From the NCBI GenBank assembly GCA_019828545.1, contig JACVRA010000285.1, forward strand, positions 62,001-126,000: a DNA stretch of 64,000 nt, given 5' to 3'. The notes under the pieces were generated by a model. It did not search any database and was not told the origin of the DNA. It saw only the letters and a list, made by a program, of their open reading frames with translations. The position numbers were made by a program, and so were the translations under genes. Shown one piece after another: positions 1-11,873 of the stretch; the first letter of the stretch is position 1, and each line of letters opens with the position of its first letter. The stretch is from Paracamarosporium sp. OC-R06-R3 (lineage: Eukaryota > Ascomycota > Dothideomycetes > Pleosporales > Didymosphaeriaceae).

Positions 1-2387
1 TCTGGCCATCAGACTATCCTTATGGCAGCGATGGATCGCAACAGTCGGGTCTGATAGTCCTATCGGCCGAGAAAGTGGTGTGCTTCGATTCCTATCTTGT
101 GGATGGATTTGAAATTGCACTCACAATTTCTGGGATCATAGGTCTGCGGTTGTTACTCAACAGTGTATCAGGAGAATACACCCATACCATAGGAGACTTT
201 ACAACAACACCAGGTGTTGGAGTTGCCAGGCTGCTTCGACATCGTGGGAGCCAATTATCTGCTATTGAAATGGGTTTCGATGTCTGAACTCTCCTCGATA
301 CCTACTAGCAGCATCTAACTTATCGACAGATATGCAAACTTGTTTCCATTCAACTCATCGAGCAGAGCCACAGCAACGTACACTGCAAGACTGTATCTCC
401 CAACCTCACTCCGCATTTACGCAAAGCTTATAGCACAGAGGATGGTCCAAATATCGTTGGTAAAGTATGGTCCCCAGACTTCCCAACGATGGTAGACTTC
501 ATTCAGTTATTTCCCGGTAAGATAGAGTCCCAAATGTTCAGCCTTCACTTGAATATGGATTTTGCTGGGCCCGGCGGAAGCCGCCTATCGTCTGTTCAGA
601 GAATTGTTGCTCTTATAGATGGGTTCTCTGGTCTGTTTCACGGGTTGAAATTCGTTTATGATGATGGTGAAAGCAAGAGATTTTGCATCGAACGGGATAT
701 CCTTGACTTCGAATGGGGTAATGACGCATTCCTTGAGTCATCCTTCTATATTGACGGTGCGGCCGGGGAAAGAGTTTCTGCAGTGACTGTAGGTTGCACA
801 GCATCGCTCACTGGAATAAAGTGTATCGAGGTACGGTATTAGCCAATATCTAGCGTACTTTCCTTTCCAAGCTAACTTTGTTCCGAAAAGCTCTATACCA
901 ACATGGGCAACCGCACTTTCTTTGGTATGGACTACAAATCATCTTCTAAAGACCCTATGGATTGTTTCTCCACGCTGGAACCCCCAAATGGCGCGGTGAT
1001 TACTGGGTTTGTAGCAACATTAGGGGTATGTGTTTGTATTTTTCTACTTCACGTTCAATGCTCTGATGTGTTAATGCGGAATGAATTAGGTACTTGATAA
1101 ATCGTTCAAGAGTTTTGGTATCCAGAGCCAAGCATCCGAGCACATTAAACCATCACCAATACATTCCATGTCGATACCTGGTTCACACGGATTTTCCATC
1201 AAGCGAACACCCCCTGAAAAAGCATTCACCTTTCTAAGGGCAGGTTACGTGCAAACAACAGCGAGCCTATCCAATGTCCGTCGAATCCGCATCTCTGTTG
1301 GTGGAAATGGCCTTTCCAGGCGTCCTGAGCGTATTTCAGGGCTCTGGCTGGAGTACTACAACACGGACAGACCAAGTATCATCGGGCAGTGGTTCAATGA
1401 AGCGGGCGCTTTTGACCTTACACTGGGAGACCAACTCACTAGGATATCAATATGGACTTCTAATGAGAACGCAAAGATTGTTAGAGCAATCGCACTTCGT
1501 TTCGACACATCTGGTGGCCAGTCAGTGCGGTTTGGACAGGAGTGCACTGGAAGGGCAGTTCATCTAAAGTTCACTGCGAACACGTTTGAGAAATTGGTAA
1601 TTAATCTTTACAAAAATGAGGGTATCAACTCTGATTCTCACTAGGATACAATCTGTTGGGCGTCCCTCACAAGATCGGATCACGCGACCGTCAAATATAG
1701 CCCACAACCAAGCCAAACCCATCACGCCTTGTATTTAGTTGGTTGCAATAATCAGCCTAGGATTGTTCCTGAAAGGGTTTTCTGGACAATCATGGACACT
1801 GATGGTAATCCCAGCTCAGTGGCATCCATTCATGTATCACTTATTCCTGATGCTGTCGCCGGCCTTTCATTCACTTACACTTCTGGCGATACGTATACAC
1901 TCGGATCTACGGAAGGAGAAACTTCAACTTTAAGACTAGAGAAAGGTGAAGAATTGATGAGGTTAGACACAACCTTGGGTATGGTCGGTTATATTAACTC
2001 CGTGGTCTCGGTTTCAGTAAGAAATTTCGTAACTTTTCCCTATATCGAGGCTAACAAGTCTAATAGATTCATACAAACTACAAGCGGATACTAACCTTCC
2101 GATCTCGGACATTTTTTGACACAAGATACACAATGTCCTTGGCGATACCAACTTCTTTTGCCATCCCACCGCAACCTTCAATGGTACCAGTAGTGCGGTC
2201 TGGCGACCCCGACTACGTCTATAGCTTACACCCTTCCTCAGATATATCCCGAGCCACTCATAATTGCGAGATATTTGAATTTCCCACCAACGCAGAAACT
2301 TTTGTTGGGTTCTGGGGTATAGTGGGAGGACATGGAAGGCGATTACAGAACCTTGGGCCGATATTTACTAGCGCCAGAAGGCAGTGA
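1..2387 (+). CDS. Jacalin-like multi-repeat protein, 5'-truncated by the window edge
   Basis: No start codon is visible: frame 3 is open from base 3. Five introns join one reading frame: 282-329, 831-890, 1026-1089, 1597-1644 and probably 2058-2125, each with a CTAAC-like branch site or a length of 48-68 nt. The product is beta-rich and holds at least four related segments of the type 'GLxFxYxxG ... lG ... GERVSAVTVG', for instance ISGLWLEYYN with GDQLTRISIW, and VAGLSFTYTSGDTYTLGS. It ends with AETFVGFWGIVGGHGRRL, which resembles the closing strand of jacalin-type or F-box-associated tail domains in Pleosporales proteins. No catalytic motif is visible. Two donors are GTCTGA and GTCTAA rather than GTRAG. 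If the last intron is not spliced, the stop is at 2094. The jacalin-like call rests on pattern resemblance only. A role in carbohydrate binding or in an F-box protein is possible but unproven. Confidence 0.6.
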
Positions 2388-2789
2388 GAAAATCGGTGCG
2401 GTCAATAGCGCAAAGCCGAGCTACCTGCCTCTCCCACGTTAGACTCCCGTAGGCTTGACTTCTACTTCTTTTGTATAAACTAGTCTTTGTAGGAGTTATA
2501 GCCTTCCCCCCTTCCCGTGGGTATGTATTAGTAACTATAATAACCACAAGTTCATGTTCTTTCAATGTTTGATTTTATACTCATGATCATATGAGTCCTT
2601 TGATTCAATGCGCATGGATGAGTTTGATGCAATGCATCTTGAAATTCTGTACATGTGTCTACACGTAAAAATTGATAAAACTTAACGACGCCTGAATTGA
2701 AGCTGATACAGTGGACAGGCGAAAATTTTTGGGCTGTGGGGTTTGCAGCTAACCGAAGAGTAAAGTAATAATGATGCCCATGAACATCT

Positions 2790-3972
2790 TTAGTTGTGCT
2801 TATAGCCCTGCTTCCACCAATGATGCGCTTCCTCCTCCTCCTCGTCTTCGTCATCCTCCTCATCTTCTTCCTCCTCATCGTCCTCGTCCTCATCCTCTTC
2901 ATCCTCTTCATCCTCGTCCGCATCCTCCTCAGGAGCGGGCACTGAGCTAGCTGCCGGGTTTGCGGTGGCGTACGAGGTCTCGACAGCTACCGCGGTTGCT
3001 GTGGCAGAAGGAGTTACAGTAAGAGACGGGGATTGTGCTGGCGCGGGCTCCGAGTTCGATTCTGCGGTAGCAGACTTCGCAGGCGCAGATGCAGCAGGAG
3101 TCGGTGAAGGTGCAACACTACCCGAAGCGTCGCACGCACCACCCAGCGTGTCCAAACCCTGGTCTTCAGGCTTGATCAAGATGGAGAGATTGACACCAGC
3201 CGGGCTGTCGCAAGCATTTCCTCCATACTCGATGTTGAAGACGGCCTTGTTGGCGGCCGTCAGAGGCTTGTACCGGTCGCACTCGTTGTACTCGTGGCAC
3301 TGCTCGTTGACGGCGAACTGGATGACGTCGACGACGTCGGGGATGAGGTCCAGGGCGTTCTTGAGACCGATGGCGAGGCCCTTGGCGGAGGCTTCCTTCG
3401 CAAGGAACTTGACGTAGTCGGCGTAGGCGCTCTGGTCGTAGCCGAATCCATCCTGGTTGTCGCCCTGAGAAGGTCAGTAATGCACGTCATGTAGTGTGAT
3501 GTGAACGTACGAATCCGTCGACGTTGTCGGGATCGACAGCAGTGCAACCTTTCTGCGCCGCCAACTCGATGCGCGACTTCATGATACTCCTCACGTTGTC
3601 GCTCTTGACGTTAACCCAATTTTCGCCTTCCCAACCTTCTAGACCCTGTCCGTAGTCGTCGGCTTTGAATTGGCTAGCATCCTCGCGCCAATCCTCACGA
3701 GACCCAGCGCTGAAATAGCAGATGACTTGCTTGTTTTGGCTCTTCAAGGCACTAATGGTTGATGCTTCATTGTCGAAGAGATCAATGTCGATGGCAGAAA
3801 CGCCCGCACTTTCGGTGTTACCGAGGTCATCAAGGTTAAGGTCTCCTTTGTTCAGGACGATATCCCACGAGGCTCCGGCCGGGAAGGAAGCGACGTCACG
3901 AGCTTGAATGTGAGGATGCGCAGCCGCGAGACCGACGGTGCCACCGAGGGCAACAGCCAAAGCAGGAAGCAT
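2790..3972 (-). CDS. Secreted GH114-type glycoside hydrolase (endo-alpha-1,4-polygalactosaminidase family)
   Basis: Two exons (3972-3511 and 3464-2790) are joined by a 46-nt intron. The start MLPALAVALGG opens a signal peptide ending near AAAHPHIQARD. The mature part shows the GH114 TIM-barrel signature: WDIVLNKGDLN, AIDIDLFDNEAS, QVICYFSAGSREDWR, DPDNVDGF, GLAIGLKNALDL and FNIEYGGNACD. GH114 enzymes act on galactosaminogalactan, a fungal wall and biofilm polymer, so self-wall remodelling or attack on other fungi is the likely role. After about residue 275 comes a Ser/Ala/Pro linker, then a run of about 35 nearly uninterrupted Asp/Glu residues, then a basic/aromatic end (HHWWKQGYKHN). The acidic tail is not part of the catalytic domain and is unusual for a secreted enzyme. 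The next gene on the same strand is another secreted carbohydrate-active protein. Confidence 0.87.
2823..2935. repeat. Imperfect trinucleotide tract encoding poly-Asp/Glu
   Basis: This stretch is almost entirely TCC/TCA/TCT-type triplets on the plus strand. Read on the minus strand it is GAG/GAT/GAA/GAC codons and encodes the acidic tail of the GH114 protein. Such tracts vary in length between strains. Confidence 0.8.
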
Positions 3973-5436
3973 AATGGTATTGAGCGCGGCTCGAATTTAG
4001 ATAGAATCAATGAATGACAGTGTGGAGATTCAACTCCACGAACGAACGAAAGTAACGAGCGAAAGTGTGAAAAAGAGTGACGGTGAACGACGCTTTGCTA
4101 GAGTACGGTGCAGATCTAAGACATCGGCACTTGTCGTCCATATATACGCCATCGGACTAGACAAAATGTCCGTAGATCAAAAGTAGAAACACCCTTAGAT
4201 CATCACACAGAGCCCATGCTAATAAGGGGCTAAGTTACGATTGGCCCCGGTGGCGCACCGCTACCAAGCGCCTCTTCCCTACATGCAAGTCCGAACAAGG
4301 ACACGCGCGGGTAATCGTTTCGTCTTCACCTCCCGCATCGAGAAAAAGGCAGAGTAAAAATACTTCCAAAAACTATGCTTTTACGAATTGAAACGTCGCG
4401 ATAATAGAGGATTTGACTGGTCTCCTGCAACATGTGGTGATGTACTTGCAGGGCGCAAGGGCCACTGTTAAAAGTCCGATGAGCGTGCACTGGCGGTTGG
4501 GGGCCACGACCTCCGCACCTTCAGCAGCTTCTGTGCCTAGGTGGATCGCATGATGTACCGCAGAGCATCAGATAGAGCGTTGATACCGCAGACTCCATAC
4601 CGACTACACTATTCTGATCTGCCGGCAGGCAGCGTTAGCGCGCGAATGCATAACAAATGAAGGCCAAGAGCAGTCCTCACCTCATCGGACGTCCGTGCCC
4701 GAACGGCGCCCTGTCAATTTGCCGCTGTTTCAAACAAAATTCGCGGAGCACGTGGAGTGCATTGTGGCTGTTGGTCGGGACTTTTTGCACGATATTGTGT
4801 GTAATGCCAAGTTGATATGGTTACATTTTTGCATGGCTGCCATTGTAGCAGCCTGAATGAACAAGCTTTCACACGGACTCATCACCCCATGGCAGACTCT
4901 CTCCATGCGCAACAAACGCTGTAAGCTTGTGTGACGGTTCAAGAAGCTCTTTCCCTCTGGGAGAAGGCTAAACCTATCTGAGACTAGCGCTGTTTACGCT
5001 GGTAGACGTGCATACTCTACAGCTTCTAGATAGCACACTTAGTTAGTTGATACACAATCTTCTCACCAACCTTTTTGATCACCTACTGCGTGATCTTACA
5101 GCTTGCAATCATATTTTTCTACATTTCTCTATAGATTGGTTATGAGAGAAGCCATCTTCATTAGAGAGCTCCAATCCTGCCTCTGCATCATTCTCCCGTA
5201 TTTACAGCCGTACACATTTACTCGTACAAAGAGGAGAAAGTCCAGCCATAAAAAAAAAGGTAAGCAACACAATGCCGTAATGAGATCAGCCGAATGCTTT
5301 TCTATTGCTACACGCTGCTGTGCAGCCATACGAGCGCAGAACCCCGGTACAATTCAGCCAGCTCCAACAATATACTGGAAAATGGATTAATAGATATATG
5401 AGAAATGATGTTGGCAGAAAGCTGTTGACTGACAGC
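3973..5436. other. Intergenic, 1.46 kb
   Basis: This is the promoter side of the GH114 gene and the 3' side of the oxidase gene. Only short overlapping open frames without recognisable protein character occur. I see no RNA gene or repeat. Confidence 0.6.
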
Positions 5437-8066
5437 TTACGAAACCTGCACGAACTGTCCGATAGCAGGAACGCCGTCAACGAGCACATACACGACATAC
5501 GGACCAGCTGGAGCGACGTTCTTGTTAGGTGGCATTGTGGCAGTGATTGTCTGGCTGGTGCTGCCTGCATTGAAGCCATCGGTGTCGAGGAAAGCCATGC
5601 GATGACCCATGTGCACGGAATGCGTAACGAAACCGCCGTAGTACAGAGACACTTTAACTGCCTTGGAGTTGGCAGGGGCAGTGAAGTTGATCGTGAAAGT
5701 GGATCCGTCGGCCTTCAATGACTTGCTGGAAAGCTTGACGTTGGATGGGCGAGTAGGGTTTCCTTGGAGATATGGAGGTGTGTAGATCTCGTTACGGAAC
5801 TCTGTGACGAATGGATTCTGTGTTGAGGGCTCAAGGATAGGTTGCTCCACTGGGTTGGACCCGGAGATGAGGAGTGTTCCATCAAGCAGAAGAAGGGCGA
5901 CACTGTGGTAGAGGCGGGCGATGTCTGACTTGGGGCCGGTGGTGAAGCGCTTGCCAACAGGCTGAGCGGGGTCGTAGATCAGGACCTCAAGAGCAGGCGA
6001 GCGGGCAACACCGAAACCCTGAGCACCCTCCTGTGCGCCGTTGACCCAAATCACAGTGCCATCTGGGAGCAGAGTGCCCTCAACCATGCCACGGCCTTCA
6101 GGCATCGCGTCCATTTCCCATGAAGGGTTCTGCGCCGTCGGCTGGATACGACCGCAGGAAGCTTCGCCAGGTGCGCTGATGTCTTGGTAAGGTCCGCCAC
6201 CGCAGATGACAACGTCTGCATCCCAGTTATTCGTGCTGGACAAAGGCAAGAGGACTGAGCCACCGGTATTAGGGTAGGTACGGTAGCTACCAGGCAAATC
6301 GGGCAAAGTGCGAACAACGTTGCCACTCCCGACGTTGAAAATCTCAGCAGATTTAGAAACGAAGACGAAGAGATTACCATCGTTGAGCAAGTGCATGAAT
6401 GGGTACATGTAGTAGGGTTGGTTCTTCGAGAGGATTTCCATGTTGATGCTCTTGCCTTGGGGAGAACCATCTGCGTTCAGGATCTCGTAGGTGGGATTGT
6501 TATTCTCAGGTTTTGAAGGATCCAGACCGTTCAAGCTTCCGGACGCCACGAAAATGGTGTCATCGGGCATGATCTGGACAGACGCGTACCAGCGAGCAGT
6601 GTCTAATTGTTCTCCAGGTTCGTTCCAAGCCTGGCCGTCCAGGCTAGCATCGGTAGCGGAGCGCTTAAGGAGCCGGATACCCTTAAACCCATCACCAACC
6701 GTGGGATCGATGAAATCAAGAGGAGCATTTCCTCCCAGGGATACGAACTGACCATCGGCCAAGAAAATGCCACCTGAACAGAAGGCATTCGTCTTGTAGG
6801 CAAGGGGAGTAAGCTTTTGCGTTGCTGGGTCATATTCTGAAGAGTAGGCGTACTGTCCGTTGGGAAGGGTTAGTTCGGTATAGTTCTCAACCTTGTCCAG
6901 GAAAACGACCTTGCCGTTCTGCATTAGTCCGGCGTGCATAGCAGGTACACCCGACCGACCTTGCTTTACTAAAGTGCCGGGTTTCTGAGCCGCGGGAGCT
7001 GGGCTAGCCCCAGGGGCAGGGACAACAGGACCGTTCGTGCAAGGTCCGGATTGACATCCCTCTCCACAGTGCGACGTAGTGTTACCACAGTAGCCATACA
7101 TAGAGCAGCAAGAACCCTGAGCCCAATCGCCGCAGACGGTGTTGCCAAAGGTAGCACCGCAGCTGCCATCAGTTGTGGCCTTGCCAGTGGGCTCCGCAGC
7201 CGAAGTCGAAGGCTTTCCAAGCACAGGTTCGCCGGACGTTGTGGTCGATGGGGGTCTAGTAGCCGACGCACTCTCAACGGGAGCGGAGGTAGAGGACGCG
7301 GGAGCGGCGTCCTTGCAACCATTCTGGCAACCATTGGCAACTAAACAATGGCCATCCGTGGAACCACAGTAGCTGCATACTGTGAGTATAGGTAGTTCAA
7401 AGGCGTCGGGTCTTCTTACCCATAAGATGAACAGCAGCCACCATATTCTCCGTTAGGATCACAGGTGGCATCCCCAAAGTCTTTTCCGCAACGGCCATCG
7501 TCTCGAGGAGCAGCTCCAGAGGCAGACTTTGAAGTCACAGGATTCGCCACAGGGTCCGCAGCGGCAGTGTCGGGAGTGCTTGCAGTGCTTGTGCATTTTC
7601 CCGAGAGGCAGCCATCACCGCAATGAGCTGCAGTACTTCCACACTGGGTACGTCAGTTACAGTACTATTAGGAAGAGATAGAAGAGAGCTTACCCATCCG
7701 TACTGACTGCAGCACGCACCATCATATACTGTGCTATTCGGATCGCAAAGAAGGTTGTTGTGCGCTGGACCACACTGGCCGTCTGTAGAGTACTTCTGGT
7801 TCTGCCTCTTCGATGGTGCACGGCCGACGAAAGAACGCGATACCTGCTGTAGGTTGTTCTCGTTGTACACACAACTGGAAGGAATCAGCGATGATCCAGC
7901 AAGTCGATCCACAAACTTACACGTCGCCTTTGCCACAATGTTGACCCGTCAAGCATTTAGAGTCTTGATGCGAAGCATATGAACAACTAGGATTGACCCA
8001 ATGGAAATTGATATTGGCAGCCGCAAGACCGGCGAAAGCGCCCACGGTCAAGAAAGTGGCCCTCAT
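5437..8066 (-). CDS. Secreted copper radical oxidase (glyoxal/galactose oxidase-like, AA5) with three CBM18 chitin-binding modules
   Basis: Four exons (8066-7921, 7874-7694, 7643-7420, 7372-5437) give about 828 residues. The start MRATFLTVGAFAG begins a signal peptide. Three hevein-like CBM18 modules follow, each with the pattern CG...C...CCS.YG.CG....HC..GC..GC. They contain ACCSQYGW+CGSTAAHC, GCCSSYG+YCGSTDGHC and SCCSMYGYCGNTTSHC; the first two are split by introns at the same place. The C-terminal ~560 residues form a glyoxal-oxidase beta-propeller plus DUF1929 domain. All expected copper and radical ligands are visible: Cys in NAFCSGGIFLADG, Tyr in RWYASVQIMPDD, Tyr-His in ARLYHSVALLLLDG and His in THSVHMGHRMAFLD. 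The family oxidises aldehydes or primary alcohols and yields H2O2. The CBM18 array suggests anchoring to chitin, either fungal wall or insect cuticle. The substrate is not known. Confidence 0.9.
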
Positions 8067-9749
8067 ATTGAAAGCTTTGGACGTGTAAGTAGATGAAGTA
8101 TAATGCATCTAAATAATTTCAAGAGGGCCGGGACGGGTTTATGTATAGGACAAAAGGAGTGGCAGGAAATCCGATATGATGTTGATTGAAGGTTGGGGTA
8201 ATTTGATGCAGGTGGCAGGGTAAGACATGAACCACAACAGAGGGGCGGAAATGCAGCCGCAGCTGAACAGATGTATGTTGTGATATCATGAGTAGATGGG
8301 AAGCAGTTGCTACCGCAACAACATGCATGCGGCAGGTGCCACATTGGGGTGCAATTTCAGTGCTGGAGAAATGGACGGAAGATGCTCACCTGGCGTTCAA
8401 CTGGGCCCAAAACAAGCAAGAACGATCCGCTGGCTTTCAGCGCCAAAGATGTGGTATCCTGAGCAACCAACTTAGACGGCGAACGGTGGGCCAATCTATC
8501 AAATGTTGGGGTCACGAAAAAGCGTGATACAACCACCCTGCTGCGAGGGACGTACGGCGCGACAGAAAAACACTCCTCCGGTAGAGAACGAGTGACAAAA
8601 TCAAACGAGTGAAATTGCTGAGGCAAGGGAGCGAGAGGCTACCTACAGCTGGAAGTGGTGAGGGAGAAAAAGGAAGAGGCGAGGGGTTTCCAATGTATAC
8701 AAAGCAACTGGAGCCATTTGTTACATCTCCATGAACCGGCGTTATCAGAAAGACGGTAGTGCCAATGTAGCGGCCCAGTAAGGGCCGGCGTACAGTAGTT
8801 TTCGACTCGTCGGCGCAGACCAGCCGCCTGGGCACCGCGATCTCCACAGGGGACCAGGTTGTTCTTTCTCTATTTCTGGAGGCTGTGCCGGTAGTGGGTG
8901 GGACAGAGAAACATGGCGAGGTATCTGTGCCATGGTGAACACGAGCACTCCCCAGGCCAGAGACTCTGCGCAAGTCCAAAGCGAACGAAGATAACAGACA
9001 TGGGCATGTTGAGAACAACTACCATGGACGAGCCCCCGCCATTATGGGGACAGTTGTGACAGCACGCCGACTGTTGTCACTCTCTGGGGAATCAAGCGCG
9101 GAAAAGCTTGAGCAGCATTCAAGCATCGCCGAGCTAACGCTCGCCCGATATCGATCGTCAAGCCAACCGAGACCGGCCCCTAAAGTGGCTTCAACGGCCC
9201 CTGACCCCGCCGTTGAAGTCGCATCGTTAGGCACTCGAAGATGGCCTAGCGCCGCCGAGCCGTTGAGGATTGCCATGCCATCCCACACCATACGCAAGCG
9301 GGCACAGGATTTCCCACCTCGCACCACAACAACAGTGATTGTGCTTGATCTTGAAGTCGCCGTCCGTCTATATGACACAACAGCTTCGTGGATCTGCCCG
9401 ACACGGATAGCTGCATGCCCTGAAACCACGCCCACTAGTCGTTTGCCTACCGCATCTAGCTTTGCGCTTCGAAGCCTGGTCTCTTCTCCATGCCGCACTT
9501 TCCGCGTTTAGGGGCTTCCTGAATGGCCGTTATCATTGGATGGGACCAAATGGAGTAATGCGTTTTTATCGATTTGCGTTTCACTACCTCGCTTGCCGGC
9601 TGTGCGTTGTCATGGCGAGGCCCCAGTACCACAGACACCCCGTCTGGCTTCCGACCACATTTTCGCCTGGGACCGAAAACAATCATGAAATCATGCACTG
9701 TCCATGAACCTGACTCTACTCCACTTTTACCCCCAACGGCGCGCTTTTC
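8067..9749. other. Intergenic, 1.7 kb, with antiparallel ORF shadows
   Basis: This is the promoter region of the oxidase gene. Open frames of 150-170 codons occur on both strands over the same bases (about 8512-9018 and 9019-9511). They have no domain, no hydrophobic pattern and no credible splice structure. I see no supported gene here. Confidence 0.5.
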
Positions 9750-10416
9750 CTAACTCAATCCAAAGCACCCCCGAGCATGGGCTGGCAACCTCGCCCTCTT
9801 AGGACCCCTCGCGCAGGCTGGACACACAGTAGGCTCTCTGCTCTGAAGAACCACTTCAAACACAGTACACTTCGCATCTCCAGCTAATGTCGGATCGCCA
9901 AACCGAGATGCCTTTCCAACCTCGGAGAGAGGAATTGCAACCGTCTTTCCCGTCTGTGGATCGCAAGCGTACACCGTCCTGGATCCATCCGCGCTTGTCG
10001 ACACAGGAAGGTTGCAAGAACTGCGTACCTCGATGGGCGAAACTACTGCATTAGAAAGACCATGACCGTTCGCGCCACTTTCGTCGGTGGTGGGGCACCC
10101 CGTATCTACGCTTGCGTTGGCCTTGCGCTGGCGATCGAGTTTGTCCTTGCGCCTTCCGCCGCCGTTGTTAGTTTCCAGTCCGGCTCCAGGGCGAACGAGC
10201 TGGTCCAGAGAGGCAGCATTTTCGATTTGGACCGGCACAACGGACGGATGAAGCGGATTGAGTAGGTTGCTCGGGTCGTGAACAGCCCGTTCGAAGCTGC
10301 ACGATGAGTACTTGGTGAAGAAACTGTCGCCGCACTTCCACTAGCACACATCAATAAATTTGTTGACAGGCCGGACAGATTTTGATACTCACAATGCGCA
10401 GAACCCAATGACACAT
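9750..10416 (-). CDS. Small uncharacterised Cys-containing fungal protein
   Basis: A first exon of eight codons (10416-10393, MCHWVLRI) is joined across a 52-nt intron (10392-10341, GTGAGT...CTAG) to exon 10340-9750, giving about 205 residues. The spliced start reads MCHWVLRIWKCGDSFFTKYS. This 'MCxW...xCG' opening is common in short ascomycete proteins of unknown function and supports the tiny first exon. The middle is hydrophilic. The C-terminal half has paired cysteines (SSCNLP, YACDPQTG, AKCTVFE, TVCPACARG) that could bind zinc. No signal peptide or membrane segment is seen. I do not recognise a function. The mini-exon call is inference from frame and splice signals. Confidence 0.6.
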
Positions 10417-11873
10417 GGTGGCCGTGTCTCTTCGTACGGAGATGGGGCCTGTCTCAACATTCTCGTCTATTTCACTATTGTTGTTTTCTTCACCGCTTCT
10501 CCTGGTCTCTTTCGTTACGATACTGCAGTGTGGTCTGCTGACCGTTGCCCGGTATTAAAACAGACAAACAACGCCCTGCAGATGCACACACCCGTTAGGT
10601 GCTGTGTTCGTAAAAGTGCTCAAACCCATCAATTCGGCACTTGCAAAAAGAAAAACTCAATAGACGAACAATACAACGTCAGATATAAAGCGTTTGAGGA
10701 CACCGTGTTACTCCATGAAAATCATCCTACGCAAAATCATTCCTAAAACTGACTGCGCAGCAGCCTAGTCAGCACCCACATCTCAACTCACTCCCAACGT
10801 CTCGCAGCACCATGCACGTCTGCACCTTTAGTAGCCCTCTAAATCCGCCCCCACAGTCTTCCGCCCAAACTCCCCCCACGCTTCTTACTACACACCACCC
10901 TAGCAATGCCATCACAAAAACACAACCCCCCTCAACCAAATCAACAGCCCATCAGCCCATCCAAACCCGAACAACACCCGCGGGGAGCGCGGAACAATCC
11001 AGCCAGACGCCGTGTAACCCTCACAAGTCCAGCTGAAAGCCCAACGTCGCACAACGCAGACGACGCAATCGACCAGCGAGTCAACTTTCGCCACACCGCA
11101 CCAATAATCACGATATCCATTTTCACACCTTCCAGACCACCGCCAAGACCATGCAGCGAGTCAATATTTGTCCCATGTGCGAACCTGCAAGACGCCCGCT
11201 TACCGAGCTGCTCGCCGTATAGCCACTTTATACTCTCAGCTAGCTCGCCTCTTCGTCTACATGCACTCCCGCCTCCCCACGCAATATTGCCATGCACTGC
11301 TCTGCACGGCCCTGCCTTGTCTGTCAGCCGATGGCATCCACGCATGTAAGACGGGTATGCGCATCAGGCGGGAAGACGCGGGTGCGCGGGATGTAGGTTG
11401 GGCTTTTATCGGTGTGCTGCATTCTACACGTCGAGCGCACGAGGAGGGGTAGATGCGCGTGTGCAGGGTGGGGGAGGGCTCGGGTAGTACGCTTGGGCAG
11501 GGAGGAGGGAGAAGGGATGAGGTAGGGTGGATAGCGAGGTTTGTGTTGGATGGGAGGGCTAAGGTGTGGTTAGTGTTTTGATTTTGATTTTAGTCTTGGT
11601 GTTGGTTTTGGTTTCATGTGAAGAAGGTGGAAAGGGGAGGCGGAAAAGAGGTAAGTAGGTAAGGCCGTGAATCGTATTTTCGTTTCTCGTCGCACGAATG
11701 CTATCATGCAGCCGCGAGGCTGATTCCAAAAGTCGATATCGCTAAGCAAACAAACACAGACACAAACACAAATACACCCATATGTGCCAATCAGTACCAG
11801 CGAGACCACACCGCAAGACTTTCCCTCACCTGATCTCTCCTTTTTTTTACCACCCCCATACACGCAACCCTGC
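10417..11873. other. Intergenic, C/A-rich, possible short ORF
   Basis: A plus-strand open frame at 10906-11349 (MPSQKHNPPQPNQQPIS...) follows a pyrimidine-rich stretch and could be a first exon. An equally long frame opposes it on the minus strand, and neither has recognisable features. A CA-rich run near 11755-11775 is low complexity. I do not call a gene here. Confidence 0.35.

Noticed and set aside
2790..8066. A galactosaminogalactan gene cluster around GH114
   Set aside because: The GAG clusters I know contain a glycosyltransferase, an epimerase, a deacetylase and GH135 next to GH114. None of these is here; the neighbour is a copper radical oxidase.
8512..9511. Open frames of 155-168 codons on both strands upstream of the oxidase gene
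   Set aside because: They overlap each other, have no recognisable motif or splice pattern and lie in a promoter region.
10906..11349. Plus-strand frame starting MPSQKHNPPQPNQQ
   Set aside because: It could be a first exon, but an opposing frame of similar length exists, composition is low complexity and no joining exon was found.
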